DNA of 64,000 nucleotides from Zymoseptoria tritici IPO323. Its lineage: Eukaryota; Ascomycota; Dothideomycetes; Mycosphaerellales; Mycosphaerellaceae. The notes under the pieces are model-generated. The model saw only the letters and a program-made list of their open reading frames with translations, ran no database searches and was not told where the DNA came from. The stretch spans positions 248,001 through 312,000 of the forward strand of contig NC_018207.1 of the NCBI RefSeq assembly GCF_000219625.1, written 5' to 3'. A program made the position numbers and the translations under genes. Position 1 is the first letter of the stretch. Every line of letters starts with the position of its first letter. Positions 44,744-55,024 of this stretch are shown piece by piece.

Positions 44744-45187
44744 AGTGGTGATGGAAAAAGTGTAAAAGGGCTGAGCTGTGTGTCGATACTTATCGTCGGG
44801 TCCGTTTGGAAAAATTAGAGGTAGAGAGCTGTACAGTACACTGCTCACGGAAGGACATTGTGTTTATGCAACAGCACTGGTTTCATGACGTCCTCACCGT
44901 TGATGTGCACGCCATGAGAATTGAGAATTTGAGTTGTTCCTCCATACTCGCACGCATCTTCATAGCCAACGCCGACGCGACCTCAACGCCTTGCTACGCC
45001 TTTCGCCCACGCCACAATCCCGCTCAATCGCCACGGCCGTAGTCCTGCGTTACACCAACCATAGTCCTGCTCGAATATCCCAACCGTCCCGCGCCCTTTG
45101 CTGCCGTATACTCGTCTGTCCCAAAAAAATCACCACACATCAAAAACAAAAAACAAACCTCATCGCACCCAATCCCATCTCTCCCAA
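44744..45187. other. Convergent intergenic region ACO2/IGO1
   Basis: 444 bp of presumed 3' UTRs, AC-rich near 45120-45190. No gene seen. Confidence 0.45.
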
Positions 45188-45832
45188 TCACTGCCGTATC
45201 GGCACACCCTGCTCCTCAGCATCTTTCACCTGCGAGTCCGCCGCACGGGAGTCTGTATCCAGCTCATCCACGCTCATACCTCGGTGCAGGAACGACGCCT
45301 CTTTGACCGGACTGCCTGATGATCCACCTGGTGTTCCGGGGTGTAGAACCGGAGCGCCGACGCCGCTGGGACCAGAGAAGGACCCGCGTTGGCCGTCGGG
45401 TGGGGTGCTACCCGAGGGCGTACCTGAGCTGGAGGAGTTGGATTGTGTTTGGGAGAGGTGGGGGATGTTTTCTGGTCTGGTTGAAGTGTTAGCGCAAGGT
45501 GGTGCAGATGGGAGAAGAGAGGGGAATACGTAGGGTGTTCGCGACCCAGGCCTCCTCCGAGAGCGCTGGTGTCCGCTTTCCCGGCTTTGGAAAGGGCGTA
45601 GTCGCCCGAGTCGAAGTATTTGCGCTCGGAGAGTTTTTTGGTCAAGAGGTCCTTTTTGTTGGGGAGTTTGCCGTAGAGGCGGAAGAGCTTTTGTTCTTCT
45701 TCGTTCAGGCTCTAGGTGGAAGAGCGGCTGTTAGCAGGAGCACGGGAGGAGAATATGTCTGTTGAGAGACGGAGGACCTGGACGACATACGTTGATGTCC
45801 ACCTTGTTCTTTTGGTGAGGGTTGAGAGCCAT
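45188..45832 (-). CDS. IGO1: Endosulfine (Igo1/ENSA family PP2A inhibitor)
   Basis: Three exons, 45832-45791, 45711-45530 and 45476-45188, introns 79 and 53 bp, 170 residues. Exon 1 encodes MALNPHQKNKVDIN; exon 2 has LNEEEQKLFRLYGKLP and the signature KYFDSGDYALSKAG, where Ser49 of FDSGDY is the site phosphorylated by Rim15/Greatwall kinases to turn the protein into a PP2A-B55 inhibitor. Exon 3 is a Ser/Gly/Pro-rich tail. The Greatwall-endosulfine switch controls entry to quiescence and mitosis in yeasts and animals. An in-frame ATG 27 codons upstream (45913) exists but the extension is not family-like. Confidence 0.93.
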
Positions 45833-46794
45833 CTTTGCCGCGCAGAGTCTAGTCTCCTGTTGACTGAACAGTGCTGCTGTGGGGTATGCGGTGGAGTTGA
45901 GCTCTGCTCCCAAAACTGCCGAGCTTGTCTCTTTTCTTCGTTTGTGCTCTTCCTGTAAGCTCCGGGTCTTTCGAAACGCCTGTGTCTTGCAATGTCGGCT
46001 CGGCGGGTCGACCTATGGGCGTCTGCTTTGCTTGCGTAGCGGGGGGCTATTGAGCCAAGGAAGTCGGAGAGCTGATCTCTTTGTTTCCAGAGAGCGATCG
46101 AAGGGCAATTGGACGCGGACTGCAGTGCTTCTTGGGATTGGCGGCAAGCAAATTGTTCGTATGCGGTGATCGGTCGAGGAGAGGGAGATCAGGAGGTGAC
46201 GTTGATGTTTGGGAGTGTTTGGGCAAGGTCGTTTGGGTACCAAAGCTTCCATTCTGCTTTCCCCGTGATCACTGAGGTCCACTCGCGCGGGCGTTCCCGT
46301 CGCTAGCGACTGCTAAGAAAGCTTCTTTCCTGCATGGCCACCTCAGAGAACGAGCTGACATCAAATAGACCGCCAGACACGACACTCATCACTCCAGACA
46401 TAGAAATCTTCATCCTGCGATTCCCTTTCACCGTAGTCAGGTCGACAGAGATACCCTCGCTTAGGCTGTCGGTCTTGGAATATAGGACTCGCCCGACATC
46501 CTCACCCTGTCAAACACCGCGAATTCGACCTGGGTAGCCCGGCGACGCGGACGGTGACTCAAACCCGTGAGATGCTTGCTACACGTTGGGTCGGAAGACA
46601 GTGCACGCACTGAAGAAGTTCAGGTTGAAGCCCGCAAAAGAATGAGTGGTCGGATTGCGAATGTCAAGCGGCATCACGGCACTCCCAACCGTGCGATAAA
46701 ATACAATAGACACCCTTCCGTCCTTCCGGATTTATCACACCATCATTCCCCGCCCTTCGTCGATGCCAGTCAAATCGCCTTCCCTCAAGCTCGT
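45833..46794. other. Intergenic, about 1 kb, IGO1 promoter and beyond
   Basis: Holds the IGO1 promoter and the 3' region of the small secreted protein gene. Short frames here have no supporting features. Confidence 0.4.
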
Positions 46795-47146
46795 TCAACA
46801 ACCTTTAGGATCCTCCTTCCCCGACCCACCACGGTGCGCACAGCCCTTATTGAAATCGGCCAGGTACTTCTCGTACACGCAACAATGATCGGAGTCATAG
46901 ATCTGCATCTCGGACGTCAGCAGTAATTCCAATGATCGGTATATGGCGTGCAGCAGATCTTACCGGGCCGCCGTGTGCATCGGCACAGGAATAGGCCGTT
47001 GCTAAGGCTTGTCCTCCGTCGCAGTACATGTTGTGCTTCTTGTTTGGGTCCGGATTTGTGCTTGGATTCTTGGGTGGACTGTTCGCAGGGCTTCCGAATG
47101 CTCCGACGATTGAAGTGGCGATGAGCAGGTATGTTGTGAGCTGCAT
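46795..47146 (-). CDS. Small secreted six-cysteine protein (effector-like candidate)
   Basis: Exons 47146-46964 and 46902-46795 around a 61-bp intron (GTAAGA...TGCAG, branch TGCTGAC) give 96 residues. Residues 1-19 form a clear signal peptide (MQLTTYLLIATSIVGAFGS). A Pro/Asn-rich linker follows, then a compact part with six cysteines: Cys42, 54, 68, 69, 82 and 96, the last being the final residue. The even number, the CC pair and the C-terminal Cys suggest a disulfide-bonded extracellular protein. Unspliced, the frame stops before the last four cysteines, so the intron is needed for the pattern. I recognise no family; effector, antimicrobial or wall protein are all possible. Neighbours give no hint. 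Confidence 0.68.
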
Positions 47147-48676
47147 GGTGGATTATTTTGGCTCGCTTTGGAGTGGGTCGGTTGCGAAGGCGCTCGGAGT
47201 GTTGTGGAGATTGGAGATGTAAGTCAGAAGTGGAAGAAGGCGAGGAATGTCGAGGCTTTGTACAATCGAGGCGCAGTCGAGTGTCGTCCGCAGACTTCCG
47301 AGCGACGAGGTCCTACCCTGGGCAAACAACCACGGATGGCATTGTACAGCAGAAAGTTCTTGCTCAAGATCCGATTAGGTTGACTCAAAGGATGTCGTTG
47401 CCAGATCGCGTTGCAGACACTGGTCCGTTTAGTAAGCATTCCGTGAAGATCCAGCCGGCAGCTCGGAAGCAGCACTACGCACGACAGTCATACTTGAGCT
47501 CCTGGCGCCTACGATCAGTGCTCCATGTGCAAAGACCCATCCTTCTTCCCATATTTGAAGCAGCGTCGGATTGCATGCTCAACGGGCCACAGACGAAGAC
47601 GCCCAAAGAGTCGTGCAGCAACGCCTCGGCCTCGATGAAAGCTTGCTGAGTGGTCTGTCGTACGGAATGAGATGCCGGAATCGTCACTGCATGAATCAAT
47701 GCTATCATCGACTCAAATGCAGCATGATTGGTTGATATACCCATCCTTCGCTTACACCGTGCGCGTTGGAATGCGACATCATCGACATGATGATCTTGCA
47801 ATTGTTTGACTTTTGTTGCAAGTCTACACGGCCGTTGCTGGGTTGACTATGTGGAAGGCAAAGGTGGAAGCAGGAGAAGCTGAGCGGGAGAGCAAAGCAA
47901 AGACAATGTCGAATATAGAGAAATTCACACCAGCTGAGGCGAATAACGCCTTTCTTGTCGAGTCTTGATGCAGGCATCTCCGTGCTTCCGCTCACACTGT
48001 ACGCTCCCAGCTACCTAGGTGTACTTTGTCTAGTCAAATGTAAGCAATGACAGGAATCAAGTTCTGATATGACCGTGTTGTTGTCGCTGATCGAATCTCC
48101 CTGCCGAGCTCACCAACATTCCTCGACCTACATGCTTCGCTCGATTACCTTGGTCGGTGCAGTTTGAGCGGAAGCACAGAGGTATGTTCCCCTAGCCGAG
48201 ATGCGCTCAAACGGACTCACCAATGCACGAAGGATCGTGACGAAGACAGCAGTTGCACATGCGATGGCATAACCTGCTCCGTATTAGCGCCTTCATATCA
48301 TCGGTAGATTTGCGAAGACTACCACAACCCGAGCCAGCGCCGAATCCGACGAGATCGTTTGAGCAAGTATTTCGCATCCTGCCAATGCTGCACTTTGGCC
48401 CCTACAGGGCTTCGTTGCTCATGGATTGAGCACGTTTGCGACTAGATTGAGTTCGTATATGCGACCTTGCTGTCTTTTCTTTCGACTGATGAGGATCCTC
48501 GTGAGCACATTTTTGTAGCTGGCCTTGAGGCACGTATCAAGGACCTGGATGCTTCATCGCGTCAACAAGAGCAGCTCCCCAGTGCTTCACCATTCCTTGA
48601 ACTGCGAGCAGCTCGAGCAGCAGCCACCCGCAACGAGCCCTCCTCTCCATCAATACGATACACCACCGACCCGAGT
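47147..48676. other. 1.5-kb stretch without recognisable genes
   Basis: Divergent space between the small secreted protein gene and the copper transporter gene; it must hold both promoters. The transporter frame is open upstream to 48467 but the extra 70 codons lack family features. Confidence 0.4.
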
Positions 48677-49255
48677 ATGGTCCACTCCAGCAGTATGAAC
48701 ATGAATTCTGGCATGGAGTCGAACGACCACAGCGGCCACAGCATAATGTCCATGGCAAATATGATGATGACCTTCTTTACCAGCCGAAGCACACCTCTCT
48801 ACGCCGAAAGTTGGACTCCCAACACCACAGGACAATACGTCGGAACCGTCATCTTCCTGATCGTTCTTGCCGCCATATTCCGCGCCATCGTGGTGTTACG
48901 GGTCAACTTCGACGGCCTGATGGCCTGGTACACGTATCGACGAGAAACGAGTATTCTGCGAAAGGACTTCGAAGGCGAAGATGCTGGACTGAGATCCAAC
49001 ATCGAGAAGGGTCGCCCGTGGAACATCAATATTGCGCTGGCGAGAGCTTGTCTGGATACGATCCTGGCCGGGACGAGTTATCTGCTGTAGGTGTTGTTCG
49101 TCTCTCGTTCCAGGTCCAACGCTGACTCGATTAGGATGCTGGCGGTTATGACGATGAATGTTGGATACTTCATTGCGGTGTTGGGCGGAACCTTTCTCGG
49201 GAGCTTCGTACTTGGACATTGGGATCCCACTGGCGATCACTGCGACGGTCATTGA
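48677..49255 (+). CDS. Ctr-family high-affinity copper transporter
   Basis: Trimeric Cu(I) channel. Exons 48677-49086 and 49135-49255 with a 48-bp intron (GTAGGT...GATTAG, branch GCTGAC) give 176 residues. The N-terminus is rich in Met and His (MNMNSGMESNDHSGHSIMSM), the usual copper-capturing part. Three transmembrane helices follow: about 53-75, a second beginning before the splice junction that includes the MxxxM filter (MLAVM), and a third with GxxxG packing (GGTFLGSFVLG). It ends HCDGH, a Cys/His metal-binding tail. An intracellular acidic loop separates helices 1 and 2. Whether it is plasma-membrane or vacuolar (Ctr2-like) cannot be decided. Confidence 0.9.
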
Positions 49256-49809
49256 TGACGACGACAGCACTGATAGATACGTTGATGAGTAGACGACTTG
49301 CAATGAGAATCCTGGGCGAGTTTTCTGGTCGTATTAAGCATGGTCTCGGTCATAAGATCATCGAGTCTCTTGCTGTGCTGGTCTGTGGGAGGTCAGCCAG
49401 ATCATACCTTCGACATACGACGGCAAACGCTCGTGAGAATCTCGCCCAGAAAAGCCTTCGAATGCTCTTGCTTGCACTGCTGTCACGTCGGCAGTGAAGT
49501 GTGGTGTGGCTCGACTCGCCGTGCAATGAAGCTACCGCGCCTGGTGCGATATTGCTCATGCCAGATCTTCTGGCTACTGCGGCGCTTCTCTTGCTCGATA
49601 GACCTCTGACATATCGTTGACTGCCGTGCACTGTGTGTTTGTGTATTGTGTAGATACCTTGGGAGTGCGAAGCGAGCTGTCTTCAACCAACAGTCACGTG
49701 CTTGAACCCTGAAGCATTTCGACCTCCTGTCGCGTAGCCTCGAAATCGGTAGGAGAACTCGACCACACCTCACAACTCGCCCACGACCTCACTCGAAACA
49801 TCGCCCACG
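49256..49809. other. Intergenic copper transporter/p24 gene
   Basis: 554 bp in tandem orientation, holding a 3' UTR and the p24 gene promoter. Nothing else recognised. Confidence 0.45.
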
Positions 49810-50591
49810 ATGTGGTCTCTCCTAGGTCTCGCCGCGCTCCTCGTCGCTCCAAGCAATGCGCTCTACTTCTACCTGCACGCCGGCGAAGAGAAGTGCTTCA
49901 TCGAGGAACTGCCAAAGGACACGCTGGTCGTTGGTATGTTCGTCGCAATACACCGAGACCGCGCAGTACTGACAGGAACCCAGGACATTACAAAGGACTC
50001 CAATGGAACGTCCAGCAAAACGCCTATACCTCAAATCCCCAAGGCCTTCCAACAATGGTACGCCCTCTTCCCCACCACCCACTCCCCCCAAACCCACGCC
50101 TAACCATTTCACAGGGCATGTACATCCGCGTCGAAGAAATCTTCGACCACGACCACCGCGTCGTCTCGCAAACCGGCTCCTCCACCGGAAAATTCACCTT
50201 CACAGCCGCCGACTCGGGCGAACACCGCATCTGCCTGACGCCGAACAACGTGCCCCAAAATTCCGGCTGGCTCTTCAGCGGACGGGAAGCCGGCGGCGTC
50301 AAACTCGAATTGCAACTCGCCATCGGCCAGACCTCCGCCATCGAGTCGAGTGACAAGAGCAAGTTGAGCGAGGTCGCACAGCGCGCGAAGGATTTGAATG
50401 CGAGACTGCAGGATATTCGCCGGGAGCAGATGTTCCAGAGGGAGAGGGAGGCGGAGTTTAGGGATCAGAGTGAGAGTGTGAATGCGAGGGTGGTGAGGTG
50501 GACGATGATTCAGTGTGTGGTTTTGGGAGTGACGTGCGCGTGGCAGTTGAGCTATTTGAGGGCGTTTTTCATCAAGCAGAAGTTGACGTAG
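49810..50591 (+). CDS. p24 (EMP24/GOLD) family cargo receptor, alpha subfamily (Erp1/TMED9-like)
   Basis: ER-Golgi COPI/COPII cargo adaptor. Exons 49810-49933, 49984-50057, 50115-50591; introns of 50 and 57 bp with ACTGAC and CCTAAC branch sites; 224 residues. Signal peptide (1-17), then the GOLD domain starting LYFYLHAGEEKCFIEELPKDTLVVG with its first Cys, second Cys in HRICLTPNN, then a coiled coil (RLQDIRREQMFQREREAEFRDQSES), one transmembrane helix (WTMIQCVVLGVTCAWQLSYL) and a short tail with the Phe-Phe and Lys sorting signals (FFIKQKLT). The N-terminal block and tail fit the alpha subfamily. Confidence 0.92.
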
Positions 50592-51007
50592 ACGGGGTGG
50601 GAGAAGGCGGAGGGATGGCGGCCTGGACGAGAGATGACATAAGACGGGACTGTGAGCATAGCTGGATGACAATGGTGTTGTGCTGTACGCATAACGATAG
50701 ACGTGAAAAGCTGTACCTTTTTGGCTCTGCATATGAGCACCAACAGAACCGGATCTCGGGCAACAAGAAAGATGAGCAGGATTACAAGATGGAAGACTGA
50801 AGAGCGCCTCTGTTCGGCTTGCTAGACTGGGAACAGTGTGATGTCAGTAGGGAAGCTTTTCAAAGCCCATCATCTTCGCATAACGTAGTGCCTCTTCCGC
50901 ATTGACCTCGTTCGGCTAGAGCGACGTTGAAACCTTTTCGTGCCTTCTCGGCTTCAAGGTCCTCTTCTTCGCCATCAATTCGTAGAATTGAACTCTGGGC
51001 CCGAGCT
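50592..51007. other. Convergent intergenic region p24 gene/FMT1
   Basis: 416 bp between converging genes; no gene seen. Confidence 0.45.
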
Positions 51008-52219
51008 TCAATGCCGCACGTCAAAGTATTCGTGGGGATTGGGAGGAGGTCCATTGGGATCGGGATGATCAAAGTCAAAACTTTCCCGCCACCACTCTTC
51101 AAACTCCTGCGCTCGCGGTTCCAGTCCTTGTACCAGAGTCGGTAGAGCTTTGCCCTTCTTCTCGCCTTCAATCGTAGCACTGGCGGGACTCACAAGGAGT
51201 CCGTCGGCAGTTTCGAGAGCGAGATGCCTCTCCTTATAAGCATTTTCACAAAGCACCACAGCCTTGTCTTGGTACACGACACAAACATCTTCGTCGGGGT
51301 TGAAGACGCTCCATGGTCCTTGGAATGTCACTCGCTTGTCGCCCTTTACTTTGGCTTTGTCGGGAAGGCAGCTTCGGAACGTCGACATGTCCCACAAATT
51401 TCCCAGTACCCGATCGTACCGCACCACTTGCTCTGCGTCCCAGGTCGTCCAGTCTACATGCTGGTCTTTCTTCGTGAGCTTCGCCGCGTAGCTCGACTTT
51501 GACTTCTCCTCATCTTGCATGACATCTTCATGACCTCTCACTCCATCCGCGAATGCATCTGAAGAGACATAGTTCCCAAGCATCTCCGCTCCGAGAGGAC
51601 CCAGGATTCTGATCATATCCCCAACGCCTGCATTCTCCGGCACGTCCACCTTCCTTCGATCCAACACCTTGCCTGCATCGAATCGCTCAGGATGCATCGT
51701 CTGCAAACTGACGCCCGTCTCCCTCCGTCCCTCCAATAGCGCCCTCTGAATCGGCGCCGGACCTCTCAAGTCCGGAAGTAGCGAAGGGTGGATATTGACG
51801 CCTCCATATTTGGCGGCTTGCAAGATCCTGGCTGGCACGAGGAGGCCGAAGGAGACTGTGACGATCAAGTCAACGGGTGAAGATGGTGTCCATCCGGTGA
51901 AGGTGTCTCGTTGAAGGACGGGGATCTCGAGAGACTGGGCGAACGACTTGATGGGTGGAGAGGAGAGAGTTTTGTAGCCTCGTCCGGTGTATTTGTCCGG
52001 TCGGCAGAGGACGGTCAGAGAGGTGATGTTTGATGGAGACTGCAAGGAGAGATCGTGCAGTGCTTTCAGGGAGGGGAGAGAGAAAGCGTCGGCGCCGCAG
52101 AAGAGGATGTTGAGAGGTCCATGAGACGGAGATGCAGTGGTGGTCGTAAGATATCTTCTGGAGGTAAGGACGAATTTGCTAGAGAATTGTCGGCATGGCC
52201 AGAGGTGGCGGAGGAGCAT
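51008..52219 (-). CDS. FMT1: Methionyl-tRNA formyltransferase, mitochondrial
   Basis: Formylates initiator Met-tRNA for mitochondrial translation, using 10-formyltetrahydrofolate. 403 residues, intronless. The first about 32 residues are a mitochondrial presequence (RHLWPCRQFSSK, LTSRRYLTTTT). The formyltransferase fold follows, with LNILFCGADAFSLPSL at its start and the catalytic/folate signature NIHPSLLPDLRGPAPIQRALLEG (Asn142, His144). Later blocks such as GVSLQTMHPERFDAG fit Fmt and not the purine enzyme GART. The C-terminal domain is less conserved. Divergent from a short-chain dehydrogenase gene. Confidence 0.92.
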   Translation of the reverse strand: MLLRHLWPCRQFSSKFVLTSRRYLTTTTASPSHGPLNILFCGADAFSLPSLKALHDLSLQSPSNITSLTVLCRPDKYTGRGYKTLSSPPIKSFAQSLEIPVLQRDTFTGWTPSSPVDLIVTVSFGLLVPARILQAAKYGGVNIHPSLLPDLRGPAPIQRALLEGRRETGVSLQTMHPERFDAGKVLDRRKVDVPENAGVGDMIRILGPLGAEMLGNYVSSDAFADGVRGHEDVMQDEEKSKSSYAAKLTKKDQHVDWTTWDAEQVVRYDRVLGNLWDMSTFRSCLPDKAKVKGDKRVTFQGPWSVFNPDEDVCVVYQDKAVVLCENAYKERHLALETADGLLVSPASATIEGEKKGKALPTLVQGLEPRAQEFEEWWRESFDFDHPDPNGPPPNPHEYFDVRH

Positions 52220-52718
52220 CGTTTGTATGTTATCGAGTTCTCGTCATGGCGTTGGTCTTATTCAAGGTTCATCGGTATTCGATGTCGACAAGGATGAGGT
52301 CGAAGTGATGGACAAAAATAGCTCCCACGTGAATTTAGGCGCGAGACGATCAACGCGAGTCGCGTCGCCCTTTCTTCTGATCCACCAACAACCATCATTG
52401 CTCCTTCCGCATCAAGACATCTCACACTGTCACGCACGTGGGAGACATTCACATCACTGCCGCGGAGAACAACCCCGGCAGGCGCAGTCATGAATGCATC
52501 AGAGTCGAAGGCATGGCGACCCACCAGTATGATCCTCTGTGATGTCATTCGCGACTCAAAAAGTGCAGTGAGGTCGCGATGAGCAGTGTGTTGAGTGTTG
52601 AATGGGAAGGTGCTACAAACACTGTCGGATAAGAGCATTCTCCTACTTCTTCTTCTTCTTCTTCTCAACCACAACAACAACAGACTTTCACTCAAACACA
52701 ACCAACGCATCCGCAACC
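52220..52718. promoter_or_regulatory. Divergent promoter FMT1/SDR with inverted CACGTG boxes
   Basis: 499 bp between opposing starts. Contains TCCCACGTG at 52323-52331 and its exact inverse CACGTGGGA at 52435-52443. CACGTG is the core bound by bHLH factors such as Cbf1/Pho4-type proteins. A TTC/CTT-rich run precedes the SDR start. Function of the boxes is inferred. Confidence 0.45.
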
Positions 52719-53784
52719 ATGGCCGACAAATCCCAATTCGAACCCGGTAAGCGTCACCACCAATGCCTCCTCTACCCTCATCTAACACCTCCCCCTCCAG
52801 GCCACATGCCCGAGAACCAATTCCAAGACCCACCAGGCCACCAACACAAACTCGACCCAGCCCCCGCAACGAACCAAGTCCCCACCCCCGACGGAAAATA
52901 CCAACTCTACAAATCCGCCAACAAACTCGCCGGCAAGAAAGCCCTGATCACAGGCGGCGACTCCGGCATCGGACGTGCCTCTGCCGTCCTGTTCGCCATG
53001 GAAGGCGCCGACTCCTTCATCGTGTATCTCCCGGAAGAAGAGAAGGACGCTCAGCAGACGAAGAAGGAAGTCGAGGAACACGGACGGAAGTGCTACCTCC
53101 ACGCGGCGGACTTGACGAAGAAGGAGAACTGCGTGAAAGCGGTGGAGGAGGCGGTCAAGCAGCTTGGAGGATTGGATGTCTTGTTCAATAACCATGCGTA
53201 TCAGATGGTGCAGGAGAATATCCTCAGTCTGCCGGATGAGCAGTGGTTGAAGACTTTCGACACGAACATTCATCGTACGTTTTGTTGTCACATTCTTTCG
53301 AACGACAATTACTGATCTTACTTTCACAGCCTTCTTCTACCTCTCCAAAGCCGCTCTGCCTCATCTCCTCAAGAACTCTGGCGGCGGCACGGTCATCAAC
53401 AACGCTTCGATCAACGCTTACATCGGTCGCCCGGATTTGCTCGACTACACTTCCACAAAGGGTGCGATTGTCTCATTCACCCGCGGCCTCTCGAACCAAT
53501 TCGTCGACCAAAAGATCCGCGTCAACGCCGTCGCTCCCGGACCCGTCTGGACTCCCTTGATCGCCGCGACGATGGGTGAGGAACAGCAGAAGAGCTTCAC
53601 GAGCCCGATGGGACGACCGGGACAGCCCAGTGAGATTGCCAGCTGTGTGGTGTTCTTGGCGAGCAGTGATAGCAGTATGTTGAGTGGGCAGGTGATTCAC
53701 TGTAAGTCATCCATCGGACAGCACCAAAAACGCACTTTTACTGACCCCACTGTAGGCAACGGAGGCACCATCGTCAACGGTTAG
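52719..53784 (+). CDS. Short-chain dehydrogenase/reductase, YhdG/GSP39-like
   Basis: NAD(P)-dependent oxidoreductase, 300 residues. Four exons, 52719-52746, 52801-53274, 53330-53701, 53756-53784, with introns of 54, 55 and 54 bp; all phases join. The N-terminal extension (GHMPENQFQDPPGHQHKLDP) is typical of the bacterial YhdG/general stress protein 39 branch and its fungal relatives. Cofactor motif TGGDSGIGRA, then LFNNHAY, NNASINAY, and the catalytic YTSTKGA (Tyr-x3-Lys). The last exon encodes only CNGGTIVNG, the usual family ending (HCNGGTIVNG). Substrate unknown; relatives act on sugars or small alcohols and are often stress-induced. Confidence 0.9.
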
Positions 53785-54256
53785 AGGGTGGTTGGGCATT
53801 GAGACGAGCAATAACGATACTCAACGTAGACACGAAGCACGATCCCATGGTTTCGACATATTTCTTCGCGTGATGAGTGTCATGATCACAGTTCAGACGA
53901 TGTCTTTGATCTTCAGTCTGCCACGCTCCCCGTCCTTGGGTCTGGTTGGCAACTCGCATCGATATGGTAGCTCGAAAGGCGAGAGGCGACTGTGCGTGAA
54001 GAACGAGGCCTTTGTTGCTACAAGTACACACACACAATCAACCGGAGCCAGTGAGCATTTCGGATTTCGTTTCATTCATTCGCTGATAGTACACATCTCA
54101 TCTCGGGTTTTCCGGATTTTCCTTGATCATTCCTTGCGCTTTGATTGCGTCTGCCATTGCCATTGACCCATTCCTCCCAGTCCGGATGCCTTTCCCTCAT
54201 CCATCGTCATAGTACATGCCCATTGCCCGTTCCCTTATCCTTCACTCATCCCTCAC
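53785..54256. other. Convergent intergenic region SDR/STF2-like
   Basis: 472 bp of presumed 3' UTRs; CT-rich near 54150-54260. No gene seen. Confidence 0.45.
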
Positions 54257-55024
54257 TCACTTCTTCTCCACCCCACCAGCAACCCCATCCTCCTCCTCCA
54301 CCGTACCGGCCGAAGAAGCAGTACTCATCTTCTCCAACCCCAATTCCTCCTCCTCCTCCTCAGTCGTGGTGGCCGGTGGACCATGCAAGTACTCGTCGTA
54401 CTCGATAGCTTCGGGATCGACGTCTTCGAACTTGGTCTTGAGGGCGGAGTGAGGAGCGGAGGAAGAGGAAGAGGAAGAGGTACCCGCCAGGGCGGCGGTG
54501 ATGCTGACGGAGGAACGACGACGGGTGGATTGAGGGAGGGTGGGGAAGTTGTTGGAGTTGGTGCGGCGTTTCGGGTGGAAGGTGTTGATGGGGAGGTCTG
54601 CGAGGTCGGAGATGATGGGTTGGCCCCTTTGAGGTGGAATGTTAGTGGGTGAGGTGGAGAGGGAGGGGAGGTGGAGGGTGAAGAGGTGGATCTCACCAGT
54701 TGGCTTTTCCACCGCCCTGCTTCTTGGTGCTGGTGGGAGCGTTGTCGACGTAGCCGGATTTTCCGAAGTAGCGGGGGAGGTGCTCGGTGGCGGCGGCGGT
54801 GCCGTTGGCGAGGCCGACGTGGTCGCGGTCGGTGGCTTTGTGGGTGCGGGTCACTGTGGAGGAGGTTAGTTGAATGTTTGAGAGATGGAGACGGGAGGTG
54901 AAAGGGGAGAGCTGAGGTGTGAGGGTGAAGGAGGATGCGGTGATGATGATTGATGGGACGATCGAGGTGGTTTGAGGCATTGAAGGCATTGATAAGAGGT
55001 GGAATGTCAGATGAGGTACGTACT
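54257..55024 (-). CDS. STF2/TMA10-like small stress protein
   Basis: Core sequence THKATDRDHVGLANG, then RYFGKSGYVDNAP, then KKQGGGKANWGQP matches the Stf2/Tma10 family (ATP-synthase-stabilising or ribosome-associated small proteins linked to desiccation tolerance). The firm part is exon 54853-54697, a 70-bp intron (54696-54627, GTGAGA...AAAG) falling in the Trp codon, and exon 54626-54257, ending in an acidic tail. For the start I propose a 170-bp intron (55023-54854, GTACGT...CACAG, branch ACTAAC) that joins an A at 55024 to TG at 54853, making ATG and a protein beginning MTRTHK, as in yeast Stf2 (MTRTNK); 175 residues. The alternative is an unspliced ATG at 54989 with a 45-residue non-conserved extension. 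Confidence 0.72.
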
